A stretch of DNA of 41,402 nt from Gemmatimonadota bacterium (GCA_016209945.1 JACQVD010000014.1:1-41402), one strand, 5' to 3'. Shown: positions 1 through 10,685, numbered from the stretch's first letter. Notes: generated by a model from the sequence alone, not told the origin. Numbers and translations: made by a program.

Positions 1-32
1 GGCATCGGGCGCGCGCGCCCGCTCGGGGTCTC

Positions 33-944
<912 letters not shown>

Positions 945-1038
945 GCCCTTGCGCGGTCGGCCGGCACGCCGGTTACCTTCCGGTTGCGGCTCGTCATCGG
1001 TGACTCGGACGCTCCGGACGGCCGAGAGGAGACAGGGG

Positions 1039-1593
1039 ATGCGAAACGACCGACGCGGTGTCTATCACGGGACCACGATTCTGGCGGTGCGGCGTGATGG
1101 CGCGGTGGCCCTGGGCGGCGACGGTCAGGTTACGATCGGCGAGACGGTCGTGAAGTCGCACGCGCAAAAGGTGCGCTCGCTTCGCGGGGGTGAGATCCTC
1201 GCGGGGTTCGCCGGGACCGTCGCCGACGCCCTGACCCTGTTCGAGAAGTTCGAGCAGAAGATCGATCGCTTCCCGGGGAACCTGCCGCGCGCCGCTCTCG
1301 AGCTGGGCAAGGATTGGCGGGCGGACCGCGTGCTGCGCCGCCTCGAGGCCCTGCTGGCCGTCGTGGACAAGACGCACTCGTTCCTCGTCTCCGGCTCGGG
1401 CGACGTCATCGAGCCCGACGACGGCGTCCTGGCGATCGGGGCCGGCGGCGCCTACGGCCTGGCGGCGGCCCGCGCGCTCATCCAGCACACCAACCTGGGG
1501 GCGGCGGACGTGGTCCGCCGGGCCCTGGAGATCGCCGCCGAAATCTGTATCTTCACGAATCACCACATCACGGTGCTGGAGCTGAAGTCCTAG
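1039..1593 (+). CDS. hslV: ATP-dependent protease proteolytic subunit HslV
   Basis: Peptidase subunit of the HslUV (ClpYQ) proteasome-like protease in the cytoplasm. The predicted 184-residue protein has the Ntn-hydrolase pattern: Thr12 in GTTILAV is the expected N-terminal nucleophile after removal of an 11-residue propeptide. The motifs [30 protein letters not shown] and [15 protein letters not shown] follow in order. The ATG at 1039 is chosen because AGAGGAG lies about 8 bases upstream and the longer in-frame extension to 949 has no family similarity. It lies between xerC and its partner ATPase hslU. The propeptide is longer than the single Met of E. coli HslV, as in several other phyla. 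Confidence 0.95.
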   Translation: MRNDRRGVYHGTTILAVRRDGAVALGGDGQVTIGETVVKSHAQKVRSLRGGEILAGFAGTVADALTLFEKFEQKIDRFPGNLPRAALELGKDWRADRVLRRLEALLAVVDKTHSFLVSGSGDVIEPDDGVLAIGAGGAYGLAAARALIQHTNLGAADVVRRALEIAAEICIFTNHHITVLELKS

Positions 1594-1659
1594 AGAGCGC
1601 ACGGATCGACCCCGGGCGGACCGCCCGTGGCCCGCTCGGGGTAGTGCCTTTGAAGAGCG

Positions 1660-3159
1660 ATGGAACGCGACGACCCGATCCCAGCCGAGACCGAGACGGC
1701 CCCGGTACGCTCCGAGGAGGCGGCGCCGCGGACTGAGCGTGAAGCGGCCGGGGACTACGGATACAGCTGGCTCGATGAGCTCACCCCGCGGCAGATCGTC
1801 GCGGAGCTCGACAAGTACATCGTGCGTCAGGAGGCGGCGAAGAAGGCCGTCGCCATTGCGCTCCGGAACCGCTGGCGCCGCCAGCGGGTGGCGGAGCCGC
1901 TGCGCGACGAGATCCTCCCGAACAACATCGTCCTCATCGGCCCCACGGGTGTCGGGAAGACCGAGATCGCGCGCCGCCTGGCGCGTCTCGTGGGCGCGCC
2001 CTTCGTAAAGGTGGAAGCCTCCAAGTTCACCGAGGTCGGCTACGTGGGGCGCGACGTGGACTCCATGGTGCGCGACGTCGTGGATGTCGCCGTCAACATG
2101 GTGCGCACCGAGCGGGAGGACGAGGTCGCGGACGAGGCGGAGGCCCGGGCCGAGGAACGCCTGGTCGATCTTCTTCTGCCCCCGGGCGAATCGGGGCCCG
2201 ACTTCGTGGCCGGGCCCAGCGGCGCCGTCCTGGATCAGCGGGTCGAGAAGGAGGACCTGGAGCGCCAGAAGGAGCGCCGCCAGCGGACGCGGGAGAAGCT
2301 CCGCCAGCTCCTCCGCGACGGGAAGTTGGAGGACCGCGAGGTCGAGGTGGAGATCGCCCAGGGCTCGTGGCCGCCCTTCGACCTCAGCAGCGTCCCGGGG
2401 ATGGAAGGCGTGGACTTCAACTTCCAGCAGTGGTTCCAGGACATGATCCCCAAGCGGACGAAACGGCGCCGCGTCCGCGTGTCCGAGGCCCGGCGGATCC
2501 TCTTCCAGGACGAGCTCGACAAGCTCGTGGATATGGACGACGTCGTGAACGAGGCGCTCGATCGCGCGGAGCAGATGGGGATCATCTTCATCGACGAGAT
2601 CGACAAGATCGCCGGCGAGCGCGGAACCGTGGGACCCGATGTCTCGCGCGAGGGCGTGCAGCGCGATCTCCTGCCGATCGTCGAAGGCACGGCGGTGCAG
2701 ACGAAGTACGGGCTCGTCCGGACCGACCACATGCTCTTCGTCGCGGCCGGGGCGTTCCACATCTCGAAGCCCTCGGATCTCATTCCGGAGCTCCAGGGCC
2801 GCTTCCCGATCCGGGTCGAGCTCTCGCCCCTCACCGAAGAGGACTTCGTGCGGATCCTCACGGAGCCCGAGAACGCGCTCCTCAAACAGTACCGGGCGCT
2901 CGTGGAGACCGAGGGCTCGGAGCTCGAGTTCATGCAGGACGGAGTCCGCGAGATCGCGCACACCGCCGCCGTCCTGAACGAGCAGATGGAGAACATCGGC
3001 GCCCGCCGACTCCACACCGTACTGTCCACGCTGCTGGAGGACGTCATGTTCGACCTTCCGGACCGGGTGGATGGAAAGATCGTGATCGACGCCGCCACGG
3101 TCCGGGAGCGGCTCGCCCACATCGCCACCGACGAGGATCTGAGGCGGTACATTCTGTAG
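1660..3159 (+). CDS. hslU: HslU ATPase subunit of HslUV protease
   Basis: AAA+ unfoldase that feeds substrates into HslV. It shows Walker A GPTGVGKT at 94-101, the pore loop GYVG at 127-130, a charged intermediate (I) domain at about 140-270, Walker B IIFIDEID at 308-315, and the C-terminal tail DEDLRRYIL that docks into HslV. At 499 residues it is longer than the usual 440-465. The excess is an acidic, low-complexity N-terminal extension (about 1-36) before the conserved [11 protein letters not shown]. The true start could therefore lie a little downstream of the ATG at 1660, which has only a weak GAAGAG upstream. It is 66 bases after hslV and is probably cotranscribed with it. Confidence 0.95.
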   Translation: MERDDPIPAETETAPVRSEEAAPRTEREAAGDYGYSWLDELTPRQIVAELDKYIVRQEAAKKAVAIALRNRWRRQRVAEPLRDEILPNNIVLIGPTGVGKTEIARRLARLVGAPFVKVEASKFTEVGYVGRDVDSMVRDVVDVAVNMVRTEREDEVADEAEARAEERLVDLLLPPGESGPDFVAGPSGAVLDQRVEKEDLERQKERRQRTREKLRQLLRDGKLEDREVEVEIAQGSWPPFDLSSVPGMEGVDFNFQQWFQDMIPKRTKRRRVRVSEARRILFQDELDKLVDMDDVVNEALDRAEQMGIIFIDEIDKIAGERGTVGPDVSREGVQRDLLPIVEGTAVQTKYGLVRTDHMLFVAAGAFHISKPSDLIPELQGRFPIRVELSPLTEEDFVRILTEPENALLKQYRALVETEGSELEFMQDGVREIAHTAAVLNEQMENIGARRLHTVLSTLLEDVMFDLPDRVDGKIVIDAATVRERLAHIATDEDLRRYIL

Positions 3160-3171
3160 CCTTCTGTAGCC
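3152..3171 (+). repeat. 10-bp tandem duplication over the hslU stop
   Basis: TTCTGTAGCC occurs twice in direct succession. The first copy contains the hslU stop codon, so the second copy supplies a duplicate TAG. It looks like a small slippage duplication. No function is implied. Confidence 0.7.
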
Positions 3172-3303
3172 TTGCTCTCCTAGCCGCTCTTCCTTTCCCG
3201 CGCGGGCCTGCTAAATTGGCAGAACGACCTCTCATGGCGGGAGCGAGCCGAAATGCACGGCGGGGTGCCGAGTTTCGGAGCCGCCTCTTAGCGCGGAGGG
3301 CGG

Positions 3304-4218
3304 GTGGCGAAGCGCGATTTCCTTGCGATCTCCGATTTCACGGCCGACGAGGTGTACGCGACTCTTGAGCGCGCGCATCGGCTGAAGGCGGGGGAGGATC
3401 CGCGGCGACCGCTGGCCGGGAAGACGCTGGCCATGATCTTCCTGAAGAGTTCGACCCGGACGCGGGTCTCCTTCGAGGTCGCGGCCCTCCAGCTCGGTGG
3501 TCACGCGCTCTTCCTCTCGGCCCGCGACATCCAGCTGGGACGGGGCGAGCCGATCGCGGACACGGCGCGTGTCCTGTCGCGGTATGTGGACGCGATCCTC
3601 TTTCGCGGCTTCGACCACGCGGACGCGGAGGCGCTCGCTCGTCACGCGTCCGTGCCGGTGATCAACGGGCTGACCGACCTGCTGCACCCCTGCCAGGTGC
3701 TCGCCGATTGCATGGCGGTGCAGGAGTCGTTCGGGCGCGATCTCTCCGGGATCGTCGTCGCGTGGATCGGCGACGGCAACAACGTGGCGAACGCATGGCT
3801 GGATGGGGCCTCCCGCTTCGGGTACGAGATCCGGCTGGCCTGTCCCGAGGGCTACGAGCCCGCGCGCGAGATCCTGGAGCGTGCGAAAACCCGGGCCCGC
3901 GTGCACTTCATGCGTACCCCCGCCGAGGCGGTGGAGGGCGCGCACGTGGTGGCGACCGACGTCTGGGCGTCGATGGGCCAGGAAGCGGAGGCCGAGAAGC
4001 GGCGCGTCGCGTTCCAGGGGCACTACGTGGACACGCGCCTCATGGAGCGGGCCCGGCCCGACGCCATCTTCCTGCACTGCCTCCCGGCGCATCGGGGGGA
4101 GGAGGTCGCGCCGGACGTGATCGACGGGCCCCGCAGCCGTGTGTGGGACGAGGCGGAGAACCGACTGCACGTGCAGAAGGCGCTGCTCATCGCACTCCTG
4201 AAGGAGAACGCGGACTGA
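3304..4218 (+). CDS. argF: Ornithine carbamoyltransferase
   Basis: Transfers the carbamoyl group of carbamoyl phosphate to ornithine to give citrulline in arginine biosynthesis (cytoplasmic trimer). The 304 residues are typical. The carbamoyl-phosphate motif STRTR is at 50-54, HPCQ at 128-131, and the ornithine-side motifs are DVWASMG (219-225) and HCLPAHRG (258-265). The last three separate it from aspartate carbamoyltransferase. The GTG start at 3304 follows GGAGGG closely and gives the expected MAKRDFL N-terminus. Its TGA overlaps the ATG of gcvT, so translation is probably coupled. No other arg genes are nearby. Confidence 0.93.
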   Translation: MAKRDFLAISDFTADEVYATLERAHRLKAGEDPRRPLAGKTLAMIFLKSSTRTRVSFEVAALQLGGHALFLSARDIQLGRGEPIADTARVLSRYVDAILFRGFDHADAEALARHASVPVINGLTDLLHPCQVLADCMAVQESFGRDLSGIVVAWIGDGNNVANAWLDGASRFGYEIRLACPEGYEPAREILERAKTRARVHFMRTPAEAVEGAHVVATDVWASMGQEAEAEKRRVAFQGHYVDTRLMERARPDAIFLHCLPAHRGEEVAPDVIDGPRSRVWDEAENRLHVQKALLIALLKENAD

Positions 4219-5348
4219 TGGCGACGGGTGCCACGTTGAAGCGGACCCCGCTGTACGAGGAGCACGTGCGCCTCGGCGCCAGGAGGATCCCATTCGCGGG
4301 CTTCGAGATGCCGGTCTATTACCCGGCCGGGATCGTGGCGGAGCACAGGGCCGTGCGTGAGGCGGTGGGTCTCTTCGATGTGTCGCACATGGGCGAGTTC
4401 GAGGTGCGGGGGCCCGATGCCCTGGCGTTTCTCGCCCACGTGACGACGAACGACCCAAGCGCGCTTGCCCTGGGCCAGGCGCAGTACTCGCTCCTGTGCA
4501 ACGAGAGCGGCGGGATCGTGGACGATCTCCTCGTGTATCGTTTCGCGGATCGCTTCCTGGTCGTCGTGAACGCGGCGAACATCGAGAAGGACTTCGCGTG
4601 GCTCCGGCGCTGGCGGAAGGGGTTCGGCGCGGAGCTCGTGGACCGGAGCGACGAGACGGCGCTCCTGGCGCTTCAGGGCCCGAAGGCAGGGCAGGTTCTC
4701 GCGAGGGTGACGGACGCGGCGCTCGATGGCCTGGGCTATTATCGCGCGCTGGAAGCAGAGGTCGCGGGGGAGCGCGGTGTCGTGAGCCGGACGGGGTACA
4801 CGGGCGAGGATGGGTTCGAGATCTTCACGCCGGCGCGGGCGGCCGTTCGGGTGTGGCGCGCGCTGCTCGACGCGGGGAGGAGCGTGCTGGGCGAGCCCGG
4901 GTGCATGCCGGCGGGCCTCGGCGCCCGTGACACCCTGCGTCTGGAAGTGGGGTACGCCCTGTACGGCAACGACATCGACGAGACGACGACGCCGCTCGAG
5001 GCGGGCCTGGAGCGCGTGGTGAAGTTCGCCAAGAGCGATTTCGTGGGGCGCGCGGTGCTGGAGCGGCAGCGCGCCGAGGGCGTTCGAAGACGCCTCATGG
5101 GGTTCGAGCTCCTCGAGAAGGGTGTGCCGCGTCCGGGCTACGACGTGCATTGGAACGGCGCGCCGGCGGGGACGGTGCGGAGTGGGACGATGAGCCCGAC
5201 CCTCGGGAAAGGGATTGGCACGGTCTACCTCCCTGCGGAGGTGACCCCCGGGACCGCAGTGCAGGTGTGGGTCCGCGGCAAGCCGCTTCCCGGCGTGGTG
5301 GCGAAGATGCCCTTCTACCGGCGGGGCTCGCGCGCGTCGAAGTCATGA
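4218..5348 (+). CDS. gcvT: Glycine cleavage system T protein (aminomethyltransferase)
   Basis: Tetrahydrofolate-dependent aminomethyltransferase that releases ammonia from the aminomethyl-lipoyl H protein and forms methylene-THF. The 376 residues are near the family size. GLFDVSHMGEF (51-61), GGIVDDLLVYR (98-108, containing the conserved folate-site Asp), TGYTGEDGFEI and GLGARDTLRLE are all present, followed by the C-terminal barrel domain. The ATG at 4218 overlaps the argF stop, and the gene ends in an ATGA overlap with mog. The partners gcvH and gcvP are not in the window, and no glycine-riboswitch-like sequence is visible upstream. Confidence 0.93.
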   Translation: MATGATLKRTPLYEEHVRLGARRIPFAGFEMPVYYPAGIVAEHRAVREAVGLFDVSHMGEFEVRGPDALAFLAHVTTNDPSALALGQAQYSLLCNESGGIVDDLLVYRFADRFLVVVNAANIEKDFAWLRRWRKGFGAELVDRSDETALLALQGPKAGQVLARVTDAALDGLGYYRALEAEVAGERGVVSRTGYTGEDGFEIFTPARAAVRVWRALLDAGRSVLGEPGCMPAGLGARDTLRLEVGYALYGNDIDETTTPLEAGLERVVKFAKSDFVGRAVLERQRAEGVRRRLMGFELLEKGVPRPGYDVHWNGAPAGTVRSGTMSPTLGKGIGTVYLPAEVTPGTAVQVWVRGKPLPGVVAKMPFYRRGSRASKS

Positions 5349-5830
5349 CGCCCCGGGTCGCCGTCCTCACCGTGAGCGACAAGGCCGCCCGTGGCGAGCG
5401 CGAGGATGTCTCCGGCGAGACGATCGCCCGGTGGGTCGAGGCCCGAGGCTGGGTCGTCTCTCGCCGGGCGACGGTGCCCGACGAGACCCAGGACATCACG
5501 CGCGTCTTGATTGAGTGGGCGGACGCGAACGAGGCGGACGTGATCCTGACGACGGGAGGAACCGGGTTGGCGCTGCGGGACGTGACTCCGGAGGCGACCG
5601 CGGCGTGCCTGGAGCGGAGAGCTCCGGGGATCGCCGAGCGGCTGCGGGCGGCCGGGATCGCATCGACGCCGTACGCCGCGCTGAGCCGCGGGGTGGCCGG
5701 GACCCGCGGGTGCACGCTGATCGTGAACCTCCCGGGGAGTCCTCGGGCGGTGAGCGACGGGCTCACGGTCCTGGGCGAGATCCTCGCGCACGCGATCGCG
5801 CTTCTGCGGGGCGAGACGACGGAGCACTGA
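5345..5830 (+). CDS. mog: Molybdopterin adenylyltransferase (MogA/MoaB family)
   Basis: MoCF-type domain protein that adenylylates molybdopterin before metal insertion. The 161-residue single-domain protein begins VAVLTVSDKAARGER and carries the signatures TTGGTGLALRDVTPEA and NLPGSPRAV typical of MogA/MoaB. The ATG overlaps the gcvT stop (ATGA). There are no other moa/moe genes here. MogA and MoaB cannot be separated from sequence alone. The size and motifs also rule out a multi-domain CinA- or MoeA-type protein. Confidence 0.85.
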   Translation: MTPRVAVLTVSDKAARGEREDVSGETIARWVEARGWVVSRRATVPDETQDITRVLIEWADANEADVILTTGGTGLALRDVTPEATAACLERRAPGIAERLRAAGIASTPYAALSRGVAGTRGCTLIVNLPGSPRAVSDGLTVLGEILAHAIALLRGETTEH

Positions 5831-5840
5831 GCCTGTACAA

Positions 5841-7472
5841 ATGGCCACGATCCTGATTACGACGGCGGATCTTCAGGCCGCGACGCGGCTCCAGATCGCT
5901 TTCGCCCGGCGGCCGGAGGACGAGGCGATCCTCGTGGCGGGCCCGAGGGAGGCGGCGGCCGCGGTCGAAGGGAAAGACGAGGAGGACGTGGCCGTCGTCC
6001 TGACGGGCGACCTCCAGGCGGAAGGCTCCCGGCGCATCGTGCAGGCGCTCTCGCAGGACGGGCCCCGGCCCGGTGTGCTGGCCCTCGTCTTCGACGGCGA
6101 AGTGGCCGGGGCCGATGTCGCGCTGGAGCTCGGGATCGACGAGACCCTCACGAAGCCCGCGGACCCCGAGGAGGTCGTGCTCGTCGTGCATCGCCTCTTG
6201 GAACGCAGGCGGCTCCAGCGCGGAACGGGGATCGTGGGCCAGAGCGAGGCGGTCCGCGAGGTTCTGGAGCGCGTCGCGCAGATCGCGCCCGTCGGCAGCA
6301 CCGTCCTCATCACCGGCGAGAGCGGAACGGGGAAGGAGCTCGTGGCCCGCGCACTCCACCACCTCTCTCCGCGGCGCGGCCGCCCGTTCATCGCCATCAA
6401 CTGCGCCGCCGTGCCGGAGACGCTGCTCGAGTCGGAACTGTTCGGACACGAGAAGGGCGCGTTCACCGGTGCGTCGTCCCTGCGGAAAGGGATGTTCGAG
6501 CTGGCGAACGCGGGGACGATCCTCCTGGACGAGATCTCCGAGATGCCGTGGGCCACGCAGACGAAGCTCCTGCGGGTCCTGGAGCAGCGGGAGTTCATGC
6601 GCGTGGGCGGCGAGCGGCCGATCCATGTGGATGTCCGTGTCATCGCCGCCACGAACCGGCTGCTGAAGGAGTCGGTGGCCCTGGGCGAGTTCCGGCGCGA
6701 CCTGTACTACCGGCTGGCCGTCCTGCACATCCATCTCCCGCCGCTGCGGGAGCGTCGCGAGGACGTCGCGCTCCTGGTTCGGGAGTTCATCCGGCAGTTC
6801 AGTCGCGAGTACGGCCGCGAGTTCCGGGGGATCGCGCCCGAGGCCCTCGATATGCTCGTCCGGTACGACTGGCCGGGCAACATCCGCGAGCTCCGCAACC
6901 TCATCGAGTCGATGGTCGTTCTCGCGCCCGGCTCGGTCATCCGGCCGGAGGACATCCCGACCGAGGTTCGGGGCGGTACGACCCGTCGCGCCACGCTGGC
7001 CACGACGGCGCCGCTCGTGCCGCGTCGCGCCGCGGAGGTCACGCCCCCTCCCGAGATGGAGTTCATCTTCCGGACGCTGGTGGAGCTCAAGCTGGACGTG
7101 GAGGACCTACGCCGCGAGTTCGAGGAGTACAAGCGGCGTCATCCCGAACTCCTGGATCGCGCGCGCGAGCCGGCGGAGGCCGGGCGGCCCGCGTGGGTGG
7201 AGGCGCCGGCGGAGGCCGAGCCGGTGGAGCCCGCGGCGCCGTGGGAAGGCCGCGAGGTGGCGGAGGTCGCCGCCGTGGCGGCCGAGTCCGACGCCTCCGG
7301 CGATCCGGGGATCCGGTTCCAGCCCGGGATGAGGATGGAGGAGCTCGAGCGCGCCGCCATCATCGCGACCTTGCGGGCGGTAGGCGGCAACCGGCGAAAG
7401 GCGGCGGAGGCGCTCGGAATCGGCGAGCGGACGCTCTACCGAAAGCTCAAGGAGTACGACATCCAGGCGTAG
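5841..7472 (+). CDS. Sigma-54-dependent activator with degenerate receiver domain
   Basis: 543-residue enhancer-binding protein that would remodel sigma-54 RNA polymerase. Residues 1-120 fold like a receiver but lack the acidic pocket: ILITTAD replaces the usual IxxVDDD, and VVLTGD lacks the expected phospho-Asp position, while the Lys of TKP (about 105) is kept. The AAA+ domain has Walker A GESGTGKE (159-166), GAFTGA (206-211) and Walker B GTILLDE (225-231). A coiled-coil-like linker (EFIFRTLVELKLDVEDLRREF), a Pro/Ala/Glu-rich stretch and a Fis-type helix-turn-helix (about 515-540) follow. It probably does not respond to phosphorylation (inference). It starts 10 bases after mog with no clear ribosome-binding site. 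Confidence 0.9.
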   Translation: MATILITTADLQAATRLQIAFARRPEDEAILVAGPREAAAAVEGKDEEDVAVVLTGDLQAEGSRRIVQALSQDGPRPGVLALVFDGEVAGADVALELGIDETLTKPADPEEVVLVVHRLLERRRLQRGTGIVGQSEAVREVLERVAQIAPVGSTVLITGESGTGKELVARALHHLSPRRGRPFIAINCAAVPETLLESELFGHEKGAFTGASSLRKGMFELANAGTILLDEISEMPWATQTKLLRVLEQREFMRVGGERPIHVDVRVIAATNRLLKESVALGEFRRDLYYRLAVLHIHLPPLRERREDVALLVREFIRQFSREYGREFRGIAPEALDMLVRYDWPGNIRELRNLIESMVVLAPGSVIRPEDIPTEVRGGTTRRATLATTAPLVPRRAAEVTPPPEMEFIFRTLVELKLDVEDLRREFEEYKRRHPELLDRAREPAEAGRPAWVEAPAEAEPVEPAAPWEGREVAEVAAVAAESDASGDPGIRFQPGMRMEELERAAIIATLRAVGGNRRKAAEALGIGERTLYRKLKEYDIQA

Positions 7473-7479
7473 GTGCCGG

Positions 7480-8139
7480 TCAGTTCTCTCCCGGCTCCTT
7501 CACCCGCGACAGCACCCGGCCCCGCTCCGCCTCCAGCACCGCGATGATGGCGCTCCACGCTTCCGACCGGACGACCCCGTACTGCACCGTGAGCGGGATG
7601 TCCAGATCGATGGCGGGGTCGAATGCGTACACGGCGATCTGCGTCTCTTCCTGCCTCAGCAGCTGGCTCCCGAAGCCCGGCGTCAGCGGCACGTAGTCGA
7701 TGCCGCGGTAGAGCCGGCCCTGGCTCACGATCTGGAGATCCGTGGGCGTGTACTCGGACTGGAGCGCGAACGTGAAGAAGGAGACCAGGAAGAAGAGGGG
7801 CTCCTCCCGGATCCCCGCGCGCATCGCGGCTTCCATGAGGCGCGCCCGGTTCGTGTCGCGGATGTCCCTGAGCCGCTGGTACGTGTCCGGGGCCGCGAGC
7901 CGGATCGCCTCCTCGACGAGCGGCGTCACCTTGACCTGAAGTTCATCGTCGCGCAGGGCGACGGTGAACGCGTCCTGCCGCAGCGTCCCGTACCCGACCG
8001 GCACGAGGATGCGCCCGCGCTCGCTTCTCGCCCGGGGGGAGTCGGGGGCCGGCACGTCCGCGGCTTCGGGCACCCCGCCCCCGCACGCCACCACGGCAAG
8101 CGCCCACAGGCACATGCGACCGCGCGCAACCCTCTTCAT
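7480..8139 (-). CDS. Hypothetical lipoprotein
   Basis: Family not recognised. The 219-residue product begins with a basic N-region and a hydrophobic stretch ending in VVAC (Cys19), a plausible lipobox. A Pro/Ala/Arg-rich linker and a globular domain of about 160 residues, with hydrophobic segments around LFFLVSFFTFALQSEY, follow. The ATG at 8139 is chosen because it forms an ATGA overlap with the engB stop. A longer in-frame ORF to 8202 would bury the signal peptide. It is the last gene of the tig-clpP-clpX-engB operon and converges on the sigma-54 activator with only 7 bases between the stops. Confidence 0.7.
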   Translation of the reverse strand: MKRVARGRMCLWALAVVACGGGVPEAADVPAPDSPRARSERGRILVPVGYGTLRQDAFTVALRDDELQVKVTPLVEEAIRLAAPDTYQRLRDIRDTNRARLMEAAMRAGIREEPLFFLVSFFTFALQSEYTPTDLQIVSQGRLYRGIDYVPLTPGFGSQLLRQEETQIAVYAFDPAIDLDIPLTVQYGVVRSEAWSAIIAVLEAERGRVLSRVKEPGEN

Positions 8140-8747
8140 GATGACGCTCCCGGATGCACCTGCGCCGTGCGGAGGAGATCCCCCAGCTGTTTCAAGAGCC
8201 ACACCTTGCCCTCACCGGTCTTCGCGGAGAACCAGACGGCCTGCGACGCCGGCGCCTCCAGCTCCGCGAGGGCTTCCGCGGTTCGCCGGGCGCGCTCGAA
8301 GCGCCTCAATTTGTCGATCTTGGTGAGGACGAACAACGTCGGGATGCCCAGATGCCCCAGGTAGGCCGCCATGAGCCGGTCGTCCTCCGACGGCCGGCGT
8401 CGCGCGTCGAGCAGGAGGATCGCGCCGCAGAGTCTGCGGGCCGCCGTCAGGTAGCCTTCGATGAGCGGCCTCCAGCCCCGCCGGACGACGCCCGCAACCT
8501 TGGCGTAGCCGTACCCGGGGAGATCCACCAGGTAGAGGCGGCCGTTGATCCGATAGAAGTGGATCGCCCGGGTCCGGCCGGGCGTCGAGGACACGTGTGC
8601 CAGCTGGCGGCGGCCCGCCAGCGTGTTGAGAAGGCTCGACTTCCCCACGTTGGAGCGGCCCGCGATCGCGATCTGCGGAAGGTCGTCCGGATATCCGGCC
8701 TGGGGGCGGGAGACGATGGCCGCTAGCTCGACGGAGCGGATCCTCAA
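8136..8747 (-). CDS. engB: Ribosome biogenesis GTP-binding protein EngB/YsxC
   Basis: Essential GTPase for large ribosomal subunit assembly. The 203 residues match the family. G motifs in order: GRSNVGKS (30-37), TPGRT (55-59), DLPG (75-78), TKID (142-145) and SAK (about 174). The TTG at 8747 is the only start after the in-frame stop upstream and gives the usual MRIRSVEL N-terminus. No good ribosome-binding site is seen. It lies 15 bases downstream of clpX and overlaps the following lipoprotein gene by four bases. Confidence 0.93.
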   Translation of the reverse strand: MRIRSVELAAIVSRPQAGYPDDLPQIAIAGRSNVGKSSLLNTLAGRRQLAHVSSTPGRTRAIHFYRINGRLYLVDLPGYGYAKVAGVVRRGWRPLIEGYLTAARRLCGAILLLDARRRPSEDDRLMAAYLGHLGIPTLFVLTKIDKLRRFERARRTAEALAELEAPASQAVWFSAKTGEGKVWLLKQLGDLLRTAQVHPGASS

Positions 8748-8762
8748 GGGGCCCGGGTTCGG

Positions 8763-10016
8763 TTAGGCCTCCTTCCGTCTGACCTCGGGCTCCAAGATGA
8801 GGAGCGGGGGTGCCTTCTGGGTCACGCACTCCTCCCGGATGACGACCTCGCGGACATCCTCCCGGGACGGAAGCTCGAACATGATGTCCAGCATGAGCTG
8901 CTCGATGACCGCTCGGAGGCCGCGCGCCCCAGTGCCGCGCTCGAGCGCCCTCTTGGCGACCGCCCTGAGCGCGGCGGGGTCGAAGGTGAGCCGGATCCCC
9001 TCCAGCTCGAACATCTTCAGGTACTGCTTCGTGAGCGCGTTCTTCGGCTTCAGGAGGATGTCCATCAGGGCATCCTCATCCAGGGGATCGAGGGCGACGA
9101 CGACGGGGAGCCGGCCGACGAGCTCCGGGATGAGCCCGAACTTCAGGAGGTCGTCCGGCTCGGCGTAGTGCAGCACCCTGCTCGTCGCGTCTACCAGCAG
9201 TCCGGACTCGCCGTCCCTGCGGTAGAAGCCAATCCGGCGCTTCCCGATCCGTTGCTCGACGATTTTGTCCAGCCCCTCGAAGGAGCCGCCGCAGATGAAG
9301 AGGATGTTGCGGGTGTCCACCTGGATGTATTCCTGCTGCGGGTGCTTGCGGCCGCCCTGCGGCGGCACGTTCGCCACCGTGCCCTCGAGGATTTTCAGGA
9401 GCGCCTGCTGCACGCCCTCTCCCGACACGTCGCGGGTGATCGAGGGGTTCTCCGACTTGCGGGCGATCTTGTCCAGCTCGTCGATGTAGACGATCCCGCG
9501 CTCGCACTCCGCCACGTTGTAGTCCGCGGCCTGCAAGAGCCGCACCAGGATGTTCTCCACGTCCTCGCCCACGTACCCGGCCTCCGTGAGCGTGGTGGCG
9601 TCCGCGATGGTGAACGGCACCTGGAGGAAGCGGGCAAGGGTCTGGGCCAGGAGCGTCTTCCCGACGCCGGTCGGGCCCACGAGGAGGATGTTGGACTTGT
9701 CGATCTCGACGTCCTCGATGAGACCCTGGTGGTTGATCCGCTTGTAGTGGTTGTAGACGGCGACGGCGAGCGTCTTCTTAGCGTGCTCCTGGCCGATGAC
9801 GTACTGGTCGAGAACGGTCTTGATCTCCGCGGGGGTGGGGATCTGGGCAACCGCGCTCGCCGCCTCCCGCTGCTCCTCCTCCGCCAGGATCTCGTTGCAG
9901 AGGGAGACGCACTCGTTGCAGATGTAGACGTTCGGCCCCGAGATGAACTTCTTGACGCTGTCCTTCGACTTCCCGCAGAAGGAGCAGCGCAGATGCTTGT
10001 CGGCGGGCGCGGTCAT
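8763..10016 (-). CDS. clpX: ATP-dependent Clp protease ATP-binding subunit ClpX
   Basis: AAA+ unfoldase partner of ClpP. The 417-residue protein has the N-terminal zinc-binding domain with Cys11, Cys14, Cys33 and Cys36 (CSFCGKS...YICNEC), Walker A GPTGVGKT (114-121), pore loop GYVGED (147-152), Walker B IVYIDELD (175-182) and the ClpP-docking IGF tripeptide in [10 protein letters not shown]. The ATG at 10016 overlaps the clpP stop (ATGA), so the two subunits are translationally coupled. Confidence 0.97.
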   Translation of the reverse strand: MTAPADKHLRCSFCGKSKDSVKKFISGPNVYICNECVSLCNEILAEEEQREAASAVAQIPTPAEIKTVLDQYVIGQEHAKKTLAVAVYNHYKRINHQGLIEDVEIDKSNILLVGPTGVGKTLLAQTLARFLQVPFTIADATTLTEAGYVGEDVENILVRLLQAADYNVAECERGIVYIDELDKIARKSENPSITRDVSGEGVQQALLKILEGTVANVPPQGGRKHPQQEYIQVDTRNILFICGGSFEGLDKIVEQRIGKRRIGFYRRDGESGLLVDATSRVLHYAEPDDLLKFGLIPELVGRLPVVVALDPLDEDALMDILLKPKNALTKQYLKMFELEGIRLTFDPAALRAVAKRALERGTGARGLRAVIEQLMLDIMFELPSREDVREVVIREECVTQKAPPLLILEPEVRRKEA

Positions 10017-10660
10017 GAGGCGGCCCCCACGGCCCCCACGGCGACCTTCTTCGCCTCGGGCCGGCCGACCATGTCGCCCTTGTGGGCGATCACGTGGTCG
10101 ATGATCCCGTACTCCAGGGCTTCCTGGGGCGACATGAAGCGATCGCGATCCGCGTCCTGGGCGATCCTCTCCACCGGCTGGCCCGTGTGGTACGCCAGGA
10201 TCTGGTTGATGCGCTCGCGCGCGTACAGGATCTCGCGGGCCTGGATCTCGATGTCGGCGGCCGTGCCCTGGGAGCCGCCGGAGGGCTGGTGGATCATGAT
10301 CCGGGAGTTCGGCAGCGCGGACCGCTTCGCCTTCGTCCCGGCCGCCAGGAGGAAGGCGCCCATCGAAGCCGCCATCCCCACGCAGATCGTGTTCACGGGC
10401 GCCGTCAGGAACTGGAGCGTGTCGTAGATCGCGAGCCCCGCGTACACGTAGCCGCCCGGGCAGTTGATGTAGAGGTAGATGTCCTTCTCCGGGCTCTCCG
10501 CCTGCAGGAACAGGAGCTGGGCGATGACGATGTTCGCCACCTCGTCCGTGATGGGTGAGCCCAGGAAGACGATCCGGTCCATGAGGAGCCGGGAGAAGAC
10601 GTCGTAGACGCGTTCGCCGCGGCTCGATCGCTCAATGACGTACGGCGCGTAGATCGGCAT
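10013..10660 (-). CDS. clpP: ATP-dependent Clp protease proteolytic subunit ClpP
   Basis: Serine peptidase of ClpXP. Taking ATG 10660 gives 215 residues starting [10 protein letters not shown], the usual ClpP N-terminus. The catalytic triad is Ser99 (GMAASMGAF), His124 (IMIHQPSGG) and Asp173 (DADRDRF). The frame remains open to a GTG at 10759 overlapping the tig stop, which would add 33 Arg/Gly/Ala-rich residues. I reject that start because the stretch consists of an 11-base repeat, out of phase with codons, and has no family similarity. A modest GGTGG lies upstream of the ATG at 10660. Confidence 0.95.
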   Translation of the reverse strand: MPIYAPYVIERSSRGERVYDVFSRLLMDRIVFLGSPITDEVANIVIAQLLFLQAESPEKDIYLYINCPGGYVYAGLAIYDTLQFLTAPVNTICVGMAASMGAFLLAAGTKAKRSALPNSRIMIHQPSGGSQGTAADIEIQAREILYARERINQILAYHTGQPVERIAQDADRDRFMSPQEALEYGIIDHVIAHKGDMVGRPEAKKVAVGAVGAAS

Positions 10661-10685
10661 ACTCAACCACCGCTTCGTTGCGCGG

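Noticed and set aside
960-978. Sigma-54-like GGCACG-CCGG-TTAC before hslV
   Set aside because: The -24 half is good but the invariant -12 GC is AC, so it is unlikely to work as written.
994-3120. 708-codon open frame antisense to hslV-hslU
   Set aside because: Mirror of the hslVU codon bias. No start context or recognisable domain.
3160-4217. Glycine riboswitch for gcvT
   Set aside because: gcvT directly overlaps argF, and the gap before argF shows no paired glycine-aptamer structure.
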